Shown one piece after another: positions 23,191 to 31,863 of a stretch of 42,353 nt of DNA. Made by a program: the position numbers and the translations under genes. Under the pieces are notes generated by a model. That model was not told where the DNA came from. It ran no database searches and worked only from the letters and a program-made list of their open reading frames with translations. The DNA lies in contig CAJFQI010000027.1 in assembly GCA_904419005.1 (NCBI GenBank), positions 1 to 42,353 of the forward strand. The letters are read 5' to 3'. The DNA is from Candidatus Avimonas faecium (GTDB lineage: Bacteria > Bacillota > Clostridia > Oscillospirales > Acutalibacteraceae). Within the stretch, counting starts at the first letter, position 1; each line of letters opens with the position of its first letter.

Positions 23191-24861
23191 CTATTCCACC
23201 GAAATAAAGTAATAATACACCGGCTGCCCGCCGTTGACGATGGTAATGTCCACCGTGTCTCCGACCTTGGCTTGGATCGCATCCCGGGCGGCCTCCGCAT
23301 CGGCTTCGGTCATATTTTCCCCGTAAATCAGCGTGATGAAGTTGACCTCTTTGCCAGTGATCTTTCGGGTATTGATAATGCTCTTGGTCAGCTTAACCGC
23401 CGCATGGTGGATATCCGTATCGCTGAAAACAACCTTGCCGTTTTCAAGCGCGAGGATTTCCCCTTCTTTAATGGAGTGCCCGCCGAATTCGCTGTCCCTG
23501 GCCGCAAAGGTGACGGAGCCGGTTGACACATTGTCTGCGGCCTTCATCATGTTGAGCAGGTTTTCCTCCTCCGTTGCGTCGGGGTCAAAGCTCAGCATGG
23601 CGGAAATCCCTTGGGGGATGGTGCGGGTCTGCAGCACATGGACTTTCCGGTCGGCCAATGGCACCGCCTGCTCCGCCGCGAGGATAATGTTTTTGTTGTT
23701 GGGCAGCACATAAACCACTTTGGCCGGGGTCGCTTCAATTGCGTTGAGGATGTCGTCGGTTGAGGGATTCATGGTCTGTCCGCCGGATACGATGCTCTCA
23801 CACCCGAGATCATTAAAGAGGGTATGCAGCCCTTCGCCCGCCGCGACGGCGACAAAGCCGACCTCGTTTTCCGGCTCCGCCCTCTTGGGGGCTTCCGGGC
23901 CGGCGGCCTCCTCCGGAACCCAGGCGGCATTGGCGTGCTGGATGCGCATGTTTTCCACCTTGACGGTTTCAAACTGGCCGTACTTTATCCCTTCGGAGAG
24001 GGCTTTGCCGGGGTCGTTGGTGTGGACGTGGACCTTGATGATGTCTTCGTCGTCGACCACCACCACGCAGTCGCCGATCGATTCCAAATACGCGCGCAGA
24101 CGCAGCGGGTCGCGGGTATTGCCCTTTTCGCGGTCCACGATGAATTCGGTGCAGTAGGTAAAGGTGATCTCCGTTTCAAAGGAGCCGGCCGCGCTGGCCT
24201 TTTTTGCCGGCGCGGGGGCGGCCCCTTCCTCGCCTTCTTCTATGGCCCCGCCCTTAAAGACGTTCTGCATGGCGCGGAGGATGATGCACAGGCCCTGGCC
24301 GCCGGCATCGACGACGCCTGCCTTTTTCAGCACGGGCAAAAGCTCCGGCGTACGCTGAAGGGAGGCTTCCGCCTCCTCGCAGATCGCCTGCCAGACCGGG
24401 AGGACCTCCGGATCCTTGTCCGCCGCTTCCCGCCCTTTGGCGGCCGCTTCCCGCGCCACGGTCAGGATGGTGCCCTCCGTCGGTTTCATCACCGCCTTAT
24501 AGGCCGCCTCCACCCCCAGGGTGAGGGCGGCGGCCAGGGCGGCGCCGTCGGCCTCCGCTTTGCCTTTCAGACCCTTGGAAAAACCGCGGAACAGCAGAGA
24601 CAGGATCACACCGGAATTCCCGCGGGCGCCGCGGAGCAGCGCGGCGGAGGCGACATCCGCCGTCTCGCTGACCGTCGGATCCTCCAGGCGCGCCAGCTCC
24701 CGCCCCGCAGCGGAAAGGGTCATCGACATATTCGTACCGGTATCCCCGTCGGGGACGGGGAAGATATTCAGCTCGTCGACCTCGTGCTTTTTTTTGGCAA
24801 GGCAATTGGATGCCGATATCATCGCGTCGCGCAGAACTTTTCCATCTATCAACTTAAGCAC
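23191..24861 (-). CDS. fakA: DAK2-domain fatty acid kinase catalytic subunit, FakA-like
   Basis: 556 residues, typical length. The N-terminal Dak-phosphatase (ATP-binding) domain shows IFPVPDGDTGTNM with the Mg-binding aspartates at about 38 and 40, and GARGNSGVILS. An Ala/Pro-rich linker (about 215-230) leads to the middle domain and the C-terminal DegV-like FakB-interaction region (VLPNNKNIILAAEQA ... TLIYGENMTEADAE). FakA phosphorylates fatty acids presented by a FakB protein so that exogenous fatty acids can enter phospholipids; no fakB is in the window. It follows asp23 by 27 bases, the conserved Firmicutes order. Confidence 0.92.
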   Translation of the reverse strand: MLKLIDGKVLRDAMISASNCLAKKKHEVDELNIFPVPDGDTGTNMSMTLSAAGRELARLEDPTVSETADVASAALLRGARGNSGVILSLLFRGFSKGLKGKAEADGAALAAALTLGVEAAYKAVMKPTEGTILTVAREAAAKGREAADKDPEVLPVWQAICEEAEASLQRTPELLPVLKKAGVVDAGGQGLCIILRAMQNVFKGGAIEEGEEGAAPAPAKKASAAGSFETEITFTYCTEFIVDREKGNTRDPLRLRAYLESIGDCVVVVDDEDIIKVHVHTNDPGKALSEGIKYGQFETVKVENMRIQHANAAWVPEEAAGPEAPKRAEPENEVGFVAVAAGEGLHTLFNDLGCESIVSGGQTMNPSTDDILNAIEATPAKVVYVLPNNKNIILAAEQAVPLADRKVHVLQTRTIPQGISAMLSFDPDATEEENLLNMMKAADNVSTGSVTFAARDSEFGGHSIKEGEILALENGKVVFSDTDIHHAAVKLTKSIINTRKITGKEVNFITLIYGENMTEADAEAARDAIQAKVGDTVDITIVNGGQPVYYYFISVE

Positions 24862-24888
24862 TCCCTTAGCAGGTGCTGCTGCACCGGA

Positions 24889-25242
24889 TTATTCGGACTT
24901 CATTCCGTCCACAAACACATTGACCTTTTTAACTTGGAGGCCGGTGGCCTCTTCGACGGTGTAACGCACCTTGTTGACAATGCTTTTGGCAATGGCCGAA
25001 ATATTCATGCCGTAAATCACGGAAATATGCAGGTCAATCACGAGCCGGTCGTTCTCGCTGCGCACACGGATCCCCTCGTCCGCATAGGAGCGGCGGGTAA
25101 TCAGCGAGCGCAGCCCCTGCTTCGCCCCGCTTTTTACCATGCCGGCCACCCCGTAGCAGGAGGAAGCGGCATACCCCACGAGGTACGCGAAATATTCCTG
25201 TGAAATTTCAATAGTGCCCAGGTGGTTTTCGATTCGAATCAT
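24889..25242 (-). CDS. Asp23/Gls24 family envelope stress protein
   Basis: 117 residues from ATG 25242; AAAGGCAGG lies upstream, and the longer open frame reads into the preceding gene. Pattern: LGTIEISQEYFAYLVGYAASSCYGVAGM ... VIDLHISVIYGMNISAIAKSIVNKVRYTVEEATGLQVKKVNVFVDGM, the full Asp23 (DUF322) domain. Proteins of this family sit at the membrane or envelope and are associated with alkaline or cell-wall stress. The small member encoded just before fakA is conserved in Firmicutes, though its biochemical role there is not known. It lies 70 bases after the substrate-binding protein gene and is probably co-transcribed with fakA. Confidence 0.92.
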   Translation of the reverse strand: MIRIENHLGTIEISQEYFAYLVGYAASSCYGVAGMVKSGAKQGLRSLITRRSYADEGIRVRSENDRLVIDLHISVIYGMNISAIAKSIVNKVRYTVEEATGLQVKKVNVFVDGMKSE

Positions 25243-25312
25243 ACCTAGCAACCTGCCTTTCCGATGTCGTTTGCCGCCGCCCGGCCCCGGCCGGCGGAAG
25301 GCCAATACCCCA

Positions 25313-26845
25313 TTATGAAAAATGCCAGCTCCCGATACCGTAAAAGACGTCAAACGCGGTCGCGGCCACCCCGGAGAGGGAACGGTCGTAGGCCGCAAGC
25401 CCAGACCGCCAGCAGAGGGGGATGTAGGGGACGTCGGCGGTAAAGGCATCGACAAATTCCTGCAGGGTCTGCTGCCCGCCGCGGTATGCGCGGTAGGCCG
25501 CCGCAGCGCCTTCCCCGGTATCAACGCCATAGGCCGCCGCCCCGCCCGAAGAGAGCAGGGGCTCCAGCCCCATATTGGCCGACAGACGGATTTCTCCCAA
25601 ATACAGGTCAAAATCGCCGTCCTGCAGACGTTCTTCATATTCCGAAAAGGATACGGTAACGGTTTGGAGCGTGATGCCTGCCTTGGAAAGCTGCTGGGCC
25701 AGCAGTTCGGCGGCCGCCGAACGAAAGCTGTTGCCCTCGCTGACAAGCAATTCCAAAGAAAGCGGGTGCCCATCCGTATTATTATAACCTGCTTGTTCCA
25801 ATTGTGCAACCGCCACCGCGATATTTTCGTTTGCGTCAAAGCCCTTTAATTCGACAGCCGGCCCCCACTGCGGGCTGAACGGCGTCGTCGCAGCCTGCGC
25901 ACGGCCCGCAAAGGCGTTGGAGGCAAGCTCCTCGCGGCCGACCGCCGCCGAAAGGGCCAAGCGCACCGCAGGATCCGCCAAGGGCTCCCGGCGGCTGTTT
26001 ATACCAAGGAACACCAGCGAGTTCAGGGGAACGCTGATACTGGCGCTCGTGGTGCGGGGGATGTCCCCGCTGGACAGGTCGTCAAAATAATAGCTGATCG
26101 TTCCGCTTTCAAGCGCCCGGATCGTGGTGTCCCCTTCCGGGTAGTCCTTCAGCTGGATGGTTTCAAAGGAAAGGGAGCCGGCATACTGCGGATTGGCCGT
26201 AAGCGCCGGGGACCCGCCGGCGGAAAACACATAGGGCCCGCTCCCGACCGGCGCATCCTCCGTCCCCTGCTTTACTACGGGGAAGGAAAGGCAGGCGGCC
26301 GCATTGGGATCGGGGGAGGACAGGGAAAAGGTCAGCGTTTTCCCTCCCTCATCCGCGGAAACGCCGGAAACATTCTGCAGCAGGGAGGCATAGTGGGAGG
26401 AAGCCTTTGCCGCGCGGAACGAGGCGGTGACGTCGGCCGCCGTAACAGCCGTTCCATCCGAAAAGACAGCGTTTTCCCGCAGGACGGCCGTCACCGCGGA
26501 GGACGTGACCTCCACCGAGGCTGCCAGCGACGGCTGCGCCGTCCACTCGGCATCCAGAGCGGTCAGGCCCTGGTACAGAAGGGGCGCCAGATACAGGTTG
26601 CTGCGGGTTGCCGCCGTGTAGGGGTTCAGCGTATCGCCGCTGCTGTAACAGAGGGTAAAGGCTTTCTCCGTTGCAGCCCCCCCCGAGGAACCGATGCTCC
26701 CCGTGGTACTGGAGGATTCCTCGGAGGAATTTTCATAATAGCTTTTCGGGAGGGTGGAACACCCCCCCAGAGTGACGAGAAGCGCGAGGCTCCCTCCTAA
26801 AGCGAGCAGCCGTTTCCGGAGCCCGCGGGATTTCCGGTTATTCAA
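25313..26845 (-). CDS. Oligopeptide ABC transporter substrate-binding lipoprotein (SBP_bac_5)
   Basis: 510 residues. The start is TTG 26845: AAAGGAG is 7 bases upstream, and it places a lipoprotein signal (RKRLLALGGSLALLVTLGGC, Cys29) at the very N-terminus; the longer frame upstream is not signal-like. After a Ser/Gly linker comes a family 5 solute-binding domain: FTLCYSSGDTLNPYTA, LAPLLYQGLTALD, AVFSDGTAVTAADVTASF and GSGPYVF. The C-terminal lobe has YNNTDGHPLSLELLVSEGNS and VDAFTADVPYIPLCW. It would bind peptides or similar ligands outside the membrane. No permease or ATPase genes are in the window, so it is an orphan binding protein lying between ymdB and asp23. Confidence 0.88.
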   Translation of the reverse strand: MNNRKSRGLRKRLLALGGSLALLVTLGGCSTLPKSYYENSSEESSSTTGSIGSSGGAATEKAFTLCYSSGDTLNPYTAATRSNLYLAPLLYQGLTALDAEWTAQPSLAASVEVTSSAVTAVLRENAVFSDGTAVTAADVTASFRAAKASSHYASLLQNVSGVSADEGGKTLTFSLSSPDPNAAACLSFPVVKQGTEDAPVGSGPYVFSAGGSPALTANPQYAGSLSFETIQLKDYPEGDTTIRALESGTISYYFDDLSSGDIPRTTSASISVPLNSLVFLGINSRREPLADPAVRLALSAAVGREELASNAFAGRAQAATTPFSPQWGPAVELKGFDANENIAVAVAQLEQAGYNNTDGHPLSLELLVSEGNSFRSAAAELLAQQLSKAGITLQTVTVSFSEYEERLQDGDFDLYLGEIRLSANMGLEPLLSSGGAAAYGVDTGEGAAAAYRAYRGGQQTLQEFVDAFTADVPYIPLCWRSGLAAYDRSLSGVAATAFDVFYGIGSWHFS

Positions 26846-27054
26846 AGCGATTCTCCTTTGGCGTGAGCGCAAGCAGCCGGCGGCCGTTAGGCTATCAAAG
26901 AAAAGGGGGCGCCTTCCGCCTTTTGACAGGCAAGAGACGGAAAGTGGAAAAACGGCGGGTACAGCCCCCGCCCGCCATGCGGCATTGCGAAATATCCAGT
27001 CCTCGCATTGCCAAGGCGCAGGGGATTCTTCGTCCATAGGCCGCTCTTCGACGC

Positions 27055-27825
27055 TTATAAAACGTTCAGGCGTTCTATCCCGACGGTTTTCCCCGTGGCG
27101 TCGTCCAGCGTGAGGAGGACGGCGTTCAGCTGACAGGGGCCATCCGCCGTGCTGAAGCGGACCGGGAGCTTGCCGTGCATCTTGGCAATCGACTGCTCCG
27201 GTTTCACCCCCAGCACCGACTGGACCGGGCCGGTCATCCCGACGTCGGTTAAGAAGCCGGTCCCTTCCGGCAGGATCTGCTCATCCGCCGTCTGCACATG
27301 GGTGTGGGTGCCGACCAGGGCGGAAATGCGCCCGTCGGCGTAATAAGCGAGCGCTTTTTTTTCCGCCGTTGCCTCGGCGTGGAAATCGACGATGCAAAAG
27401 CGGGGATTCCCCGCCTCGTTCAAAAGCAAATCCAGGGTATCAAACGGGCAGGCCAGCGGCTCCAAATATACGACGCCCAGCAGGCTGATGACGGCTACCT
27501 GATAACGGCCGCGGTCGACCATATACAGACCCCGGCCGGGGGCGGATGCCGGGTAGTTGGCCGGGCGGAGCAGCGCCGGGTTCTTATCAAGCACGTCGTA
27601 AAGCTCCCGCCGGCGGAAGGTGTGGTTCCCGCCGGTGATGACGTCCGCGCCGCTGTCAAAAATATGCGCGGCCGCCGAAGGCGTCAGGCCGTTGCCGTCC
27701 GCCGCGTTTTCTCCGTTGACAATGCAGATGTCAACGCCGTACAGCCGCTTGATTCCAGGAAGGGTTTTGCGCAGATGGGCGCATCCAGCGCCGCCGACGA
27801 CATCCCCGACGCAAAGTATTCTCAC
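27055..27825 (-). CDS. ymdB: YmdB-family metallophosphodiesterase
   Basis: 256 residues, family length (TIGR00282). Start GTG 27825 with AAAGGAGG 6 bases upstream. Metal-binding motifs in order: GDVVG (Asp8), NGENAADG, GGNHTF, VDFHAEATAEK and VGTHTHVQTAD, followed by TDVGMTGPVQSVLG. In Bacillus subtilis YmdB is a cyclic-nucleotide phosphodiesterase affecting biofilm and sporulation gene expression and is encoded next to rny; the same neighbour is found here. The two genes are not a simple operon: rny has its own terminator and ymdB its own promoter in the 300-bp gap. Confidence 0.93.
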   Translation of the reverse strand: MRILCVGDVVGGAGCAHLRKTLPGIKRLYGVDICIVNGENAADGNGLTPSAAAHIFDSGADVITGGNHTFRRRELYDVLDKNPALLRPANYPASAPGRGLYMVDRGRYQVAVISLLGVVYLEPLACPFDTLDLLLNEAGNPRFCIVDFHAEATAEKKALAYYADGRISALVGTHTHVQTADEQILPEGTGFLTDVGMTGPVQSVLGVKPEQSIAKMHGKLPVRFSTADGPCQLNAVLLTLDDATGKTVGIERLNVL

Positions 27826-27942
27826 GGTTTTCCTCCTTTGCTTCTCGTCCGGCGGCGTTTCCGCCGCGGGTTCCGGGATCCCTGGGTGGCGCGGTGTTGG
27901 TCTCCCTTCCGCCGCGCCCGGCGGCGGATAACGACAGATTTT

Positions 27943-27970
27943 ATTTTAACATAAATTTTAGGAAAATCAA
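27943..27970 (-). promoter_or_regulatory. Promoter of ymdB
   Basis: Minus-strand TTGATT (27965-27970) and TAAAAT (27943-27948) with a 16-bp spacer in AT-rich DNA, in the gap between rny and ymdB. The leader would be about 110 bases and includes a small GCGGCG/CGCCGC hairpin. Confidence 0.6.
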
Positions 27971-28060
27971 TGCTTGCTTTCCCAGGCGGCGCGGCGCCTT
28001 CCTTAGCATGGGCGTTTTGCCGCCCGTTATTCCCTGGGCTTCCAGCAAAGGGCGGCACGG

Positions 28061-28093
28061 AAAAGGCCCTGGGGCGTTATTGCCCCAGGGCCT
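28061..28093 (-). terminator. Terminator of rny
   Basis: A perfect 12-bp stem (28064-28075 with 28082-28093), 6-base loop and TTTT on the minus strand, 34 bases past the rny stop. Confidence 0.93.
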
Positions 28094-28126
28094 GCCATAA
28101 ACAAGGCGCTTCGGTTTTTCCGCCGT

Positions 28127-29707
28127 TTATTTTGCGTAATCAACGGCACGGTTTTCGCGGATCAGGTTCACCTTGATCTGGCCGGGATAATCCAGATTGG
28201 CTTCAATCTTTTTGGCGATATCCCGGGCCAGCAGGACCATCTGGTCGTCGCTGACCATCTCCGGACGGACGGTAATGCGGACCTCCCGCCCTGCCTGGAT
28301 GGCGAAGGAGCGTTCCACGCCGGGGAACTCGTTGGCGATCTCTTCAAGCTTTTCCAGACGCTTGATGTAGTTCTCCAGGTTTTCACGCCGGGCGCCCGGC
28401 CGGGCGGCGGAGATGGCGTCCGCCGCTTGAACCAGACAGGCGACCACGGTCTTGGCCTCCACGTCGCCGTGATGGGCCTGAATAGCGTGGACGACCGCTT
28501 CGCTTTCCTTGTACTTACGGGCGATGTCTACGCCGATTTCCACATGGGAGCCCTCGATCTCATGGTCAACGGCTTTGCCGATGTCATGCAGCAGGCCGGC
28601 GCGGCGGGCGATGACCGGGTCGATGCCTAGCTCGCTCGCCATCATGCCGGAAAGGAAGGCCACCTCCATAGAGTGGGTCAGGACATTCTGGCCGTAGCTG
28701 GTACGGTAGCGCAGGCGGCCGAGCAGCCGCATGATTTCGGGATGGATGCCGTGCAGGCCGGTTTCCAGAACGGCCCGCTCGCCCTCCTGTTTGATCGTGG
28801 CTTCCACCTCGCGGCGGGCCTTTTCCACCATTTCCTCAATCCGGGCCGGATGGATCCGCCCGTCGGAAATCAAGCGCTCCAGCGCAATGCGGGCAATCTC
28901 GCGGCGCACCGGGTCAAAGCTGGAAAGGGTGATCGCCTCCGGGGTGTCGTCGATGATCAGGTCCACACCAGTGAGGGTCTCAATCGCGCGTATGTTGCGC
29001 CCTTCCCGGCCGATGATACGGCCCTTCATTTCGTCGTTGGGCAGCGGAACCACCGAAACGGTGGTTTCCGCCACCTGGTCGGCGGCACAGCGCTGGATCG
29101 CGAGGGAAATCAGGTTGCGGGCGCGCTGGTCGGCTTCTTCCTTCATCTGGGCTTCGACCTCGCTGATCTTCAGCGCCTTTTCATGGTTGAGCTCGCTTTC
29201 CAGGTTGCTGAGCAGGTATTCCTTGGCCTGCTCGGCCGTGAAGCCGGAGATCCTCTCGAGCATCTCAAACTGCCCCTTCTTGAGGTTTTCCACATCCTCA
29301 AGGGTGGCGTCGATTTTTTTCTGCTTGGCGGAAATCGCCTCTTCCTTCTTTTCGCAGTTCTCGATTTTCCGGTCGAGGGTTTCCTCCTTCTGCTGGACGC
29401 GGCGCTCCTGCCTCTGTACGTCGGAGCGGCGATCCTTGAGCTCGCGCTCGGTTTCGGAACGCTGGCGCTGAGCCTCCTTATTGGCCTCAAGCAGAATATC
29501 CTTTTTCATGGATTCCGCTGCGCTTTTGGCGTTGCTTTTGATACGCTCGGCCTCCGCTTCGGCCGAGCCGATGGCGGCTTCCGCCTCCTTTTTCCGGTGA
29601 GAGACGCCCGCTTTGAAAGCGAGAAAGCCGGCGATCAGGCCGCCGGCAACCAGGCCTGCTACGCACAGCAGAATAGGTAATACGATGTCGGGCACGTTGT
29701 ATGCCAC
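28127..29707 (-). CDS. rny: Ribonuclease Y
   Basis: About 526 residues. An N-terminal membrane helix ([21 protein letters not shown]) is followed by a long Glu/Lys/Arg-rich coiled coil (about residues 40-210), a KH domain ([22 protein letters not shown]) and an HD domain with [12 protein letters not shown], then the conserved C-terminus. RNase Y is the membrane-bound endonuclease that starts mRNA decay in Firmicutes. The start is uncertain: there is no ATG. GTG 29707 lies 2-3 bases after a perfect AAAGGAGGT, and GTG 29695 lies 14 bases from it, so neither spacing is ideal. The open frame continues 82 codons upstream, but that part is unlike RNase Y and contains the structured leader. Confidence 0.94.
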   Translation of the reverse strand: MAYNVPDIVLPILLCVAGLVAGGLIAGFLAFKAGVSHRKKEAEAAIGSAEAEAERIKSNAKSAAESMKKDILLEANKEAQRQRSETERELKDRRSDVQRQERRVQQKEETLDRKIENCEKKEEAISAKQKKIDATLEDVENLKKGQFEMLERISGFTAEQAKEYLLSNLESELNHEKALKISEVEAQMKEEADQRARNLISLAIQRCAADQVAETTVSVVPLPNDEMKGRIIGREGRNIRAIETLTGVDLIIDDTPEAITLSSFDPVRREIARIALERLISDGRIHPARIEEMVEKARREVEATIKQEGERAVLETGLHGIHPEIMRLLGRLRYRTSYGQNVLTHSMEVAFLSGMMASELGIDPVIARRAGLLHDIGKAVDHEIEGSHVEIGVDIARKYKESEAVVHAIQAHHGDVEAKTVVACLVQAADAISAARPGARRENLENYIKRLEKLEEIANEFPGVERSFAIQAGREVRITVRPEMVSDDQMVLLARDIAKKIEANLDYPGQIKVNLIRENRAVDYAK

Positions 29708-29792
29708 ACCTCCTTTGATTTCATCTTCTTCATTCTTTTCTCGGTATAAGAGAGGGGAAGCTTCCCCGGTCAAATTCTCGGGCTGGAACCCC

Positions 29793-29847
29793 CGAACGGT
29801 CTTATCCGCGGCAGCGCCACCTGCCGCTGCCGTCCGAGGCCCGTTCG
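29793..29847 (-). promoter_or_regulatory. rny: Structured 5' leader of rny
   Basis: Two nested perfect stems within the roughly 170-base leader: CGAACGG with CCGTTCG (29793-29799 with 29841-29847) and, inside it, CGGCAGCG with CGCTGCCG (29809-29816 with 29825-29832). No U-tract follows, so it is not a simple terminator. It could control stability or translation of the RNase Y message. Confidence 0.5.
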
Positions 29848-29886
29848 TAAGGGATCCCCGGCGGCAGGATAAAAAACCTATCATAT

Positions 29887-29916
29887 ATTGTATCTCCTGA
29901 TCAATACTCCTGTCAA
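29887..29916 (-). promoter_or_regulatory. Sigma-A promoter of rny
   Basis: Minus-strand perfect TTGACA (29911-29916) and TACAAT (29887-29892), 18-bp spacer. The predicted start is near 29880. Confidence 0.85.
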
Positions 29917-30076
29917 GTGCTAAAATCCGTGTTTTCCCTTGGGAGGGGAACAAAAACTATGCAGTATTCCTTAAAAGGAGCCGTGAAATCTCGAGGATAT
30001 TTATCCTTCTGTCCAAGGAGACAGGCGGAGGAGAAGGCCGGCGGTGCACACAGCACGTCATCTCTCCCCGGGCGGC

Positions 30077-30105
30077 TTGACGCCCTGGCGGCCGGGGCTT
30101 ATAAT
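30077..30105 (+). promoter_or_regulatory. Sigma-A promoter of folE
   Basis: TTGACG (30077-30082) and a perfect TATAAT (30100-30105) with a 17-bp spacer. The predicted start is near 30112, leaving a 130-base leader. Confidence 0.88.
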
Positions 30106-30111
30106 ACAAAG

Positions 30112-30244
30112 AATATAGGAAATGGATGAGAGAATGCGCGGCAGCCGTTCCCCTCAACCCGCCGGCAGGCAAGGCGGGCCGGGCGCGCTGCCTTTTCCCG
30201 GGCATCCATCAAGGGCCGGGGAAGCATAGAGGAGGATGACGGGA
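30112..30244 (+). promoter_or_regulatory. Structured folE leader, possible cis-regulatory RNA
   Basis: Three nested perfect stems: ATGGATG with CATCCAT (30122-30128 with 30203-30209), GGCAGC with GCTGCC (30140-30145 with 30187-30192) and CCCGCC with GGCGGG (30158-30163 with 30173-30178). A purine-rich GAGAGAATGCGC joins the first two on the 5' side, and TTTTCCCGGG joins them on the 3' side. The Shine-Dalgarno follows 20 bases later. It does not match the THF riboswitch consensus as I remember it. The class is unknown. Confidence 0.45.
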
Positions 30245-30805
30245 ATGGACAAGCCGAGAATTGAAGCCGCCGTGCGGGAAATCCTGATTGCGATCGGGGA
30301 GGATCCGGACCGCGAGGGCCTGGTGGAAACGCCCCGCCGGGTGGCGAATATGTACGAAGAAATATTTTCCGGGCTGGAGGAGGACCCGCGCCGGCATCTC
30401 AAGCTTTTTCAGGAGGACCAGCATGACGAGATGGTGACGGTGCGGGATATCCCGCTGTATTCGATGTGCGAGCATCACCTGGTGCCCTTTATCGGGGTGG
30501 CGCATATTGCCTACATCCCGCGGGACGGCCGGGTGATCGGCCTGTCCAAGCTGGCGCGGATCGTCAACGCCTTTGCCCGCCGCCCGCAGCTGCAGGAGCG
30601 GCTGACGGCCCAGCTTGCAGATTTCCTGGAGGAGGAGCTGAACCCGCAGGGCGTGGCGGTCATCATTGAGGCGGAGCATCTGTGCATGACGATGCGGGGG
30701 GCGAGGGCGGCCGGCGCGCGCACTCAGACCTCTGCCCTGCGCGGACGGATGAAGGCGGACGCCCGCACCCGGACGGAGACCCTGTCCCTTTTGACCGGGC
30801 GATGA
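30245..30805 (+). CDS. folE: GTP cyclohydrolase I
   Basis: 186 residues from ATG 30245; AGAGGAGG ends 9 bases upstream, whereas ATG 30236 touches it. The zinc ligands are CEHH (Cys75, His78) and Cys147 (EHLCMTMRG), with [15 protein letters not shown] and [22 protein letters not shown] as family signatures. It converts GTP to dihydroneopterin triphosphate for folate or queuosine. No other folate or queuosine gene is in the window. The variant [15 protein letters not shown] near the end corresponds to the usual RGVxKPGS-type loop and is somewhat diverged. Its stop overlaps the next start (ATGA), so the two proteins are translationally coupled. Confidence 0.95.
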   Translation: MDKPRIEAAVREILIAIGEDPDREGLVETPRRVANMYEEIFSGLEEDPRRHLKLFQEDQHDEMVTVRDIPLYSMCEHHLVPFIGVAHIAYIPRDGRVIGLSKLARIVNAFARRPQLQERLTAQLADFLEEELNPQGVAVIIEAEHLCMTMRGARAAGARTQTSALRGRMKADARTRTETLSLLTGR

Positions 30806-31764
30806 ACTCCTCCTGCTGCTTTCAGGGCGTTTTAGACGGCTGGGCTTCCTGGTGCCGTTTGTACCAGTCCGTGGAGGCGTTCGGGCCCCTGGTGCGGGAT
30901 ATTCTGCGCCGGGAGGGGCTGCCTTCTGACGGGCCGGTGTCCGCTGCCGGCCCGGGCACGAACGCGGTTTTCCGCGCCGGCACGCAGGGGGAGCTGGTCG
31001 TGAAGATTTTTGCCCCGCCGGAATCGGGGATTGATTCTCCGGAGGATTATGCCGTAGAGCGGTACGGCCTGGAACGCGCGTCTCTGGCCGGCGTCCCGGC
31101 TCCGGCCCTGTATGCCCGCGGCGTGCGGGAGGACCGTTACCGCTTTGCCTATCTGGTGATGGCGTTCCAGCCGGGGGAAGCAGCGGGGACGGCGCTGCGC
31201 GGGATGGCTCCGGAAGCTAAGCGCGCCTTTGCCCGCCGTCTGCGGGGGCTGACGGACCGCTTGGGTGCCCTGCCCTTGGAGGGGGAGATGGCGGCGGTCC
31301 TGCGGCAGCGGGCCGCGAAAAACCGTTCGACGGAAAACCGCCGGTGGGCGCGGCTCCCCGCCCCGCTGGAGGCGGCACGGGCGGCTTGGCTTTTAGCGCA
31401 TCCGCCGGCGGAGGAGGCCTACGTTCATGGAGACCTCTGCGGGGACAACCTCCTTTTGACGCCCGAGGGGGAGCTGGTCCTGCTCGATTTCGCGGATGCC
31501 GTTGCCGCGCCCCGCTGCTACGATTATCCGCCGATCCTGGTCGATCTGTTTGCCTTGGACCCGGCTTTGACGCGGGCGTTCCGGGGAGGCTGCCCGCCGG
31601 AGAGGTTTGCGGACGACTGCTTGACCGGCCTGTTCCTGCACGATTTCGGGCAGGAGCTGCTGGAGTCCGCCTGCCGCCGCTTGCTTTCCTGCGGCGTGGG
31701 GGATTTGGCGGGGCCAGCCCCGTTTGCGCCGCTGTGGGAGGCGGTTTGCCGGCTGGCGTCTTAG
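30802..31764 (+). CDS. APH/choline-kinase-like phosphotransferase
   Basis: 320 residues from ATG 30802, whose ATGA overlaps the folE stop. Kinase-like fold: a nucleotide loop ([21 protein letters not shown], with the Lys), an Ala/Arg-rich helical lobe, the catalytic loop [10 protein letters not shown] (His-Gly-Asp ... Asn) and the metal-binding VLLDFADA. Aminoglycoside phosphotransferase (APH, PF01636) is the closest family. It includes kinases for choline, homoserine, sugars and antibiotics, so the substrate is open and resistance should not be assumed. Coupling to folE points to a small-molecule, possibly pterin-related, role, but that is inference. No terminator is obvious downstream. Confidence 0.82.
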   Translation: MNSSCCFQGVLDGWASWCRLYQSVEAFGPLVRDILRREGLPSDGPVSAAGPGTNAVFRAGTQGELVVKIFAPPESGIDSPEDYAVERYGLERASLAGVPAPALYARGVREDRYRFAYLVMAFQPGEAAGTALRGMAPEAKRAFARRLRGLTDRLGALPLEGEMAAVLRQRAAKNRSTENRRWARLPAPLEAARAAWLLAHPPAEEAYVHGDLCGDNLLLTPEGELVLLDFADAVAAPRCYDYPPILVDLFALDPALTRAFRGGCPPERFADDCLTGLFLHDFGQELLESACRRLLSCGVGDLAGPAPFAPLWEAVCRLAS

Positions 31765-31863
31765 CCGCCCTTCCGCTGTAAGGAGAGCATGGCGGAGCGA
31801 TAGGCGCCGTTCCCTGTGCCGTAGGATGCGGACAGCCGGGGGATGCCGCCGTTAGGCGGCACT

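Noticed and set aside
29708-29953. Longer RNase Y with 82 extra N-terminal residues
   Set aside because: The extension is unlike RNase Y, lies upstream of the membrane anchor and overlaps the predicted leader and promoter.
30112-30244. Known tetrahydrofolate riboswitch
   Set aside because: The characteristic conserved segments I know for that class are not visible; only a generic structured leader can be supported.
30802-31764. Antibiotic resistance aminoglycoside phosphotransferase
   Set aside because: The fold matches, but the family is broad and the coupling to folE argues for a metabolic substrate; nothing specific to drug binding is visible.
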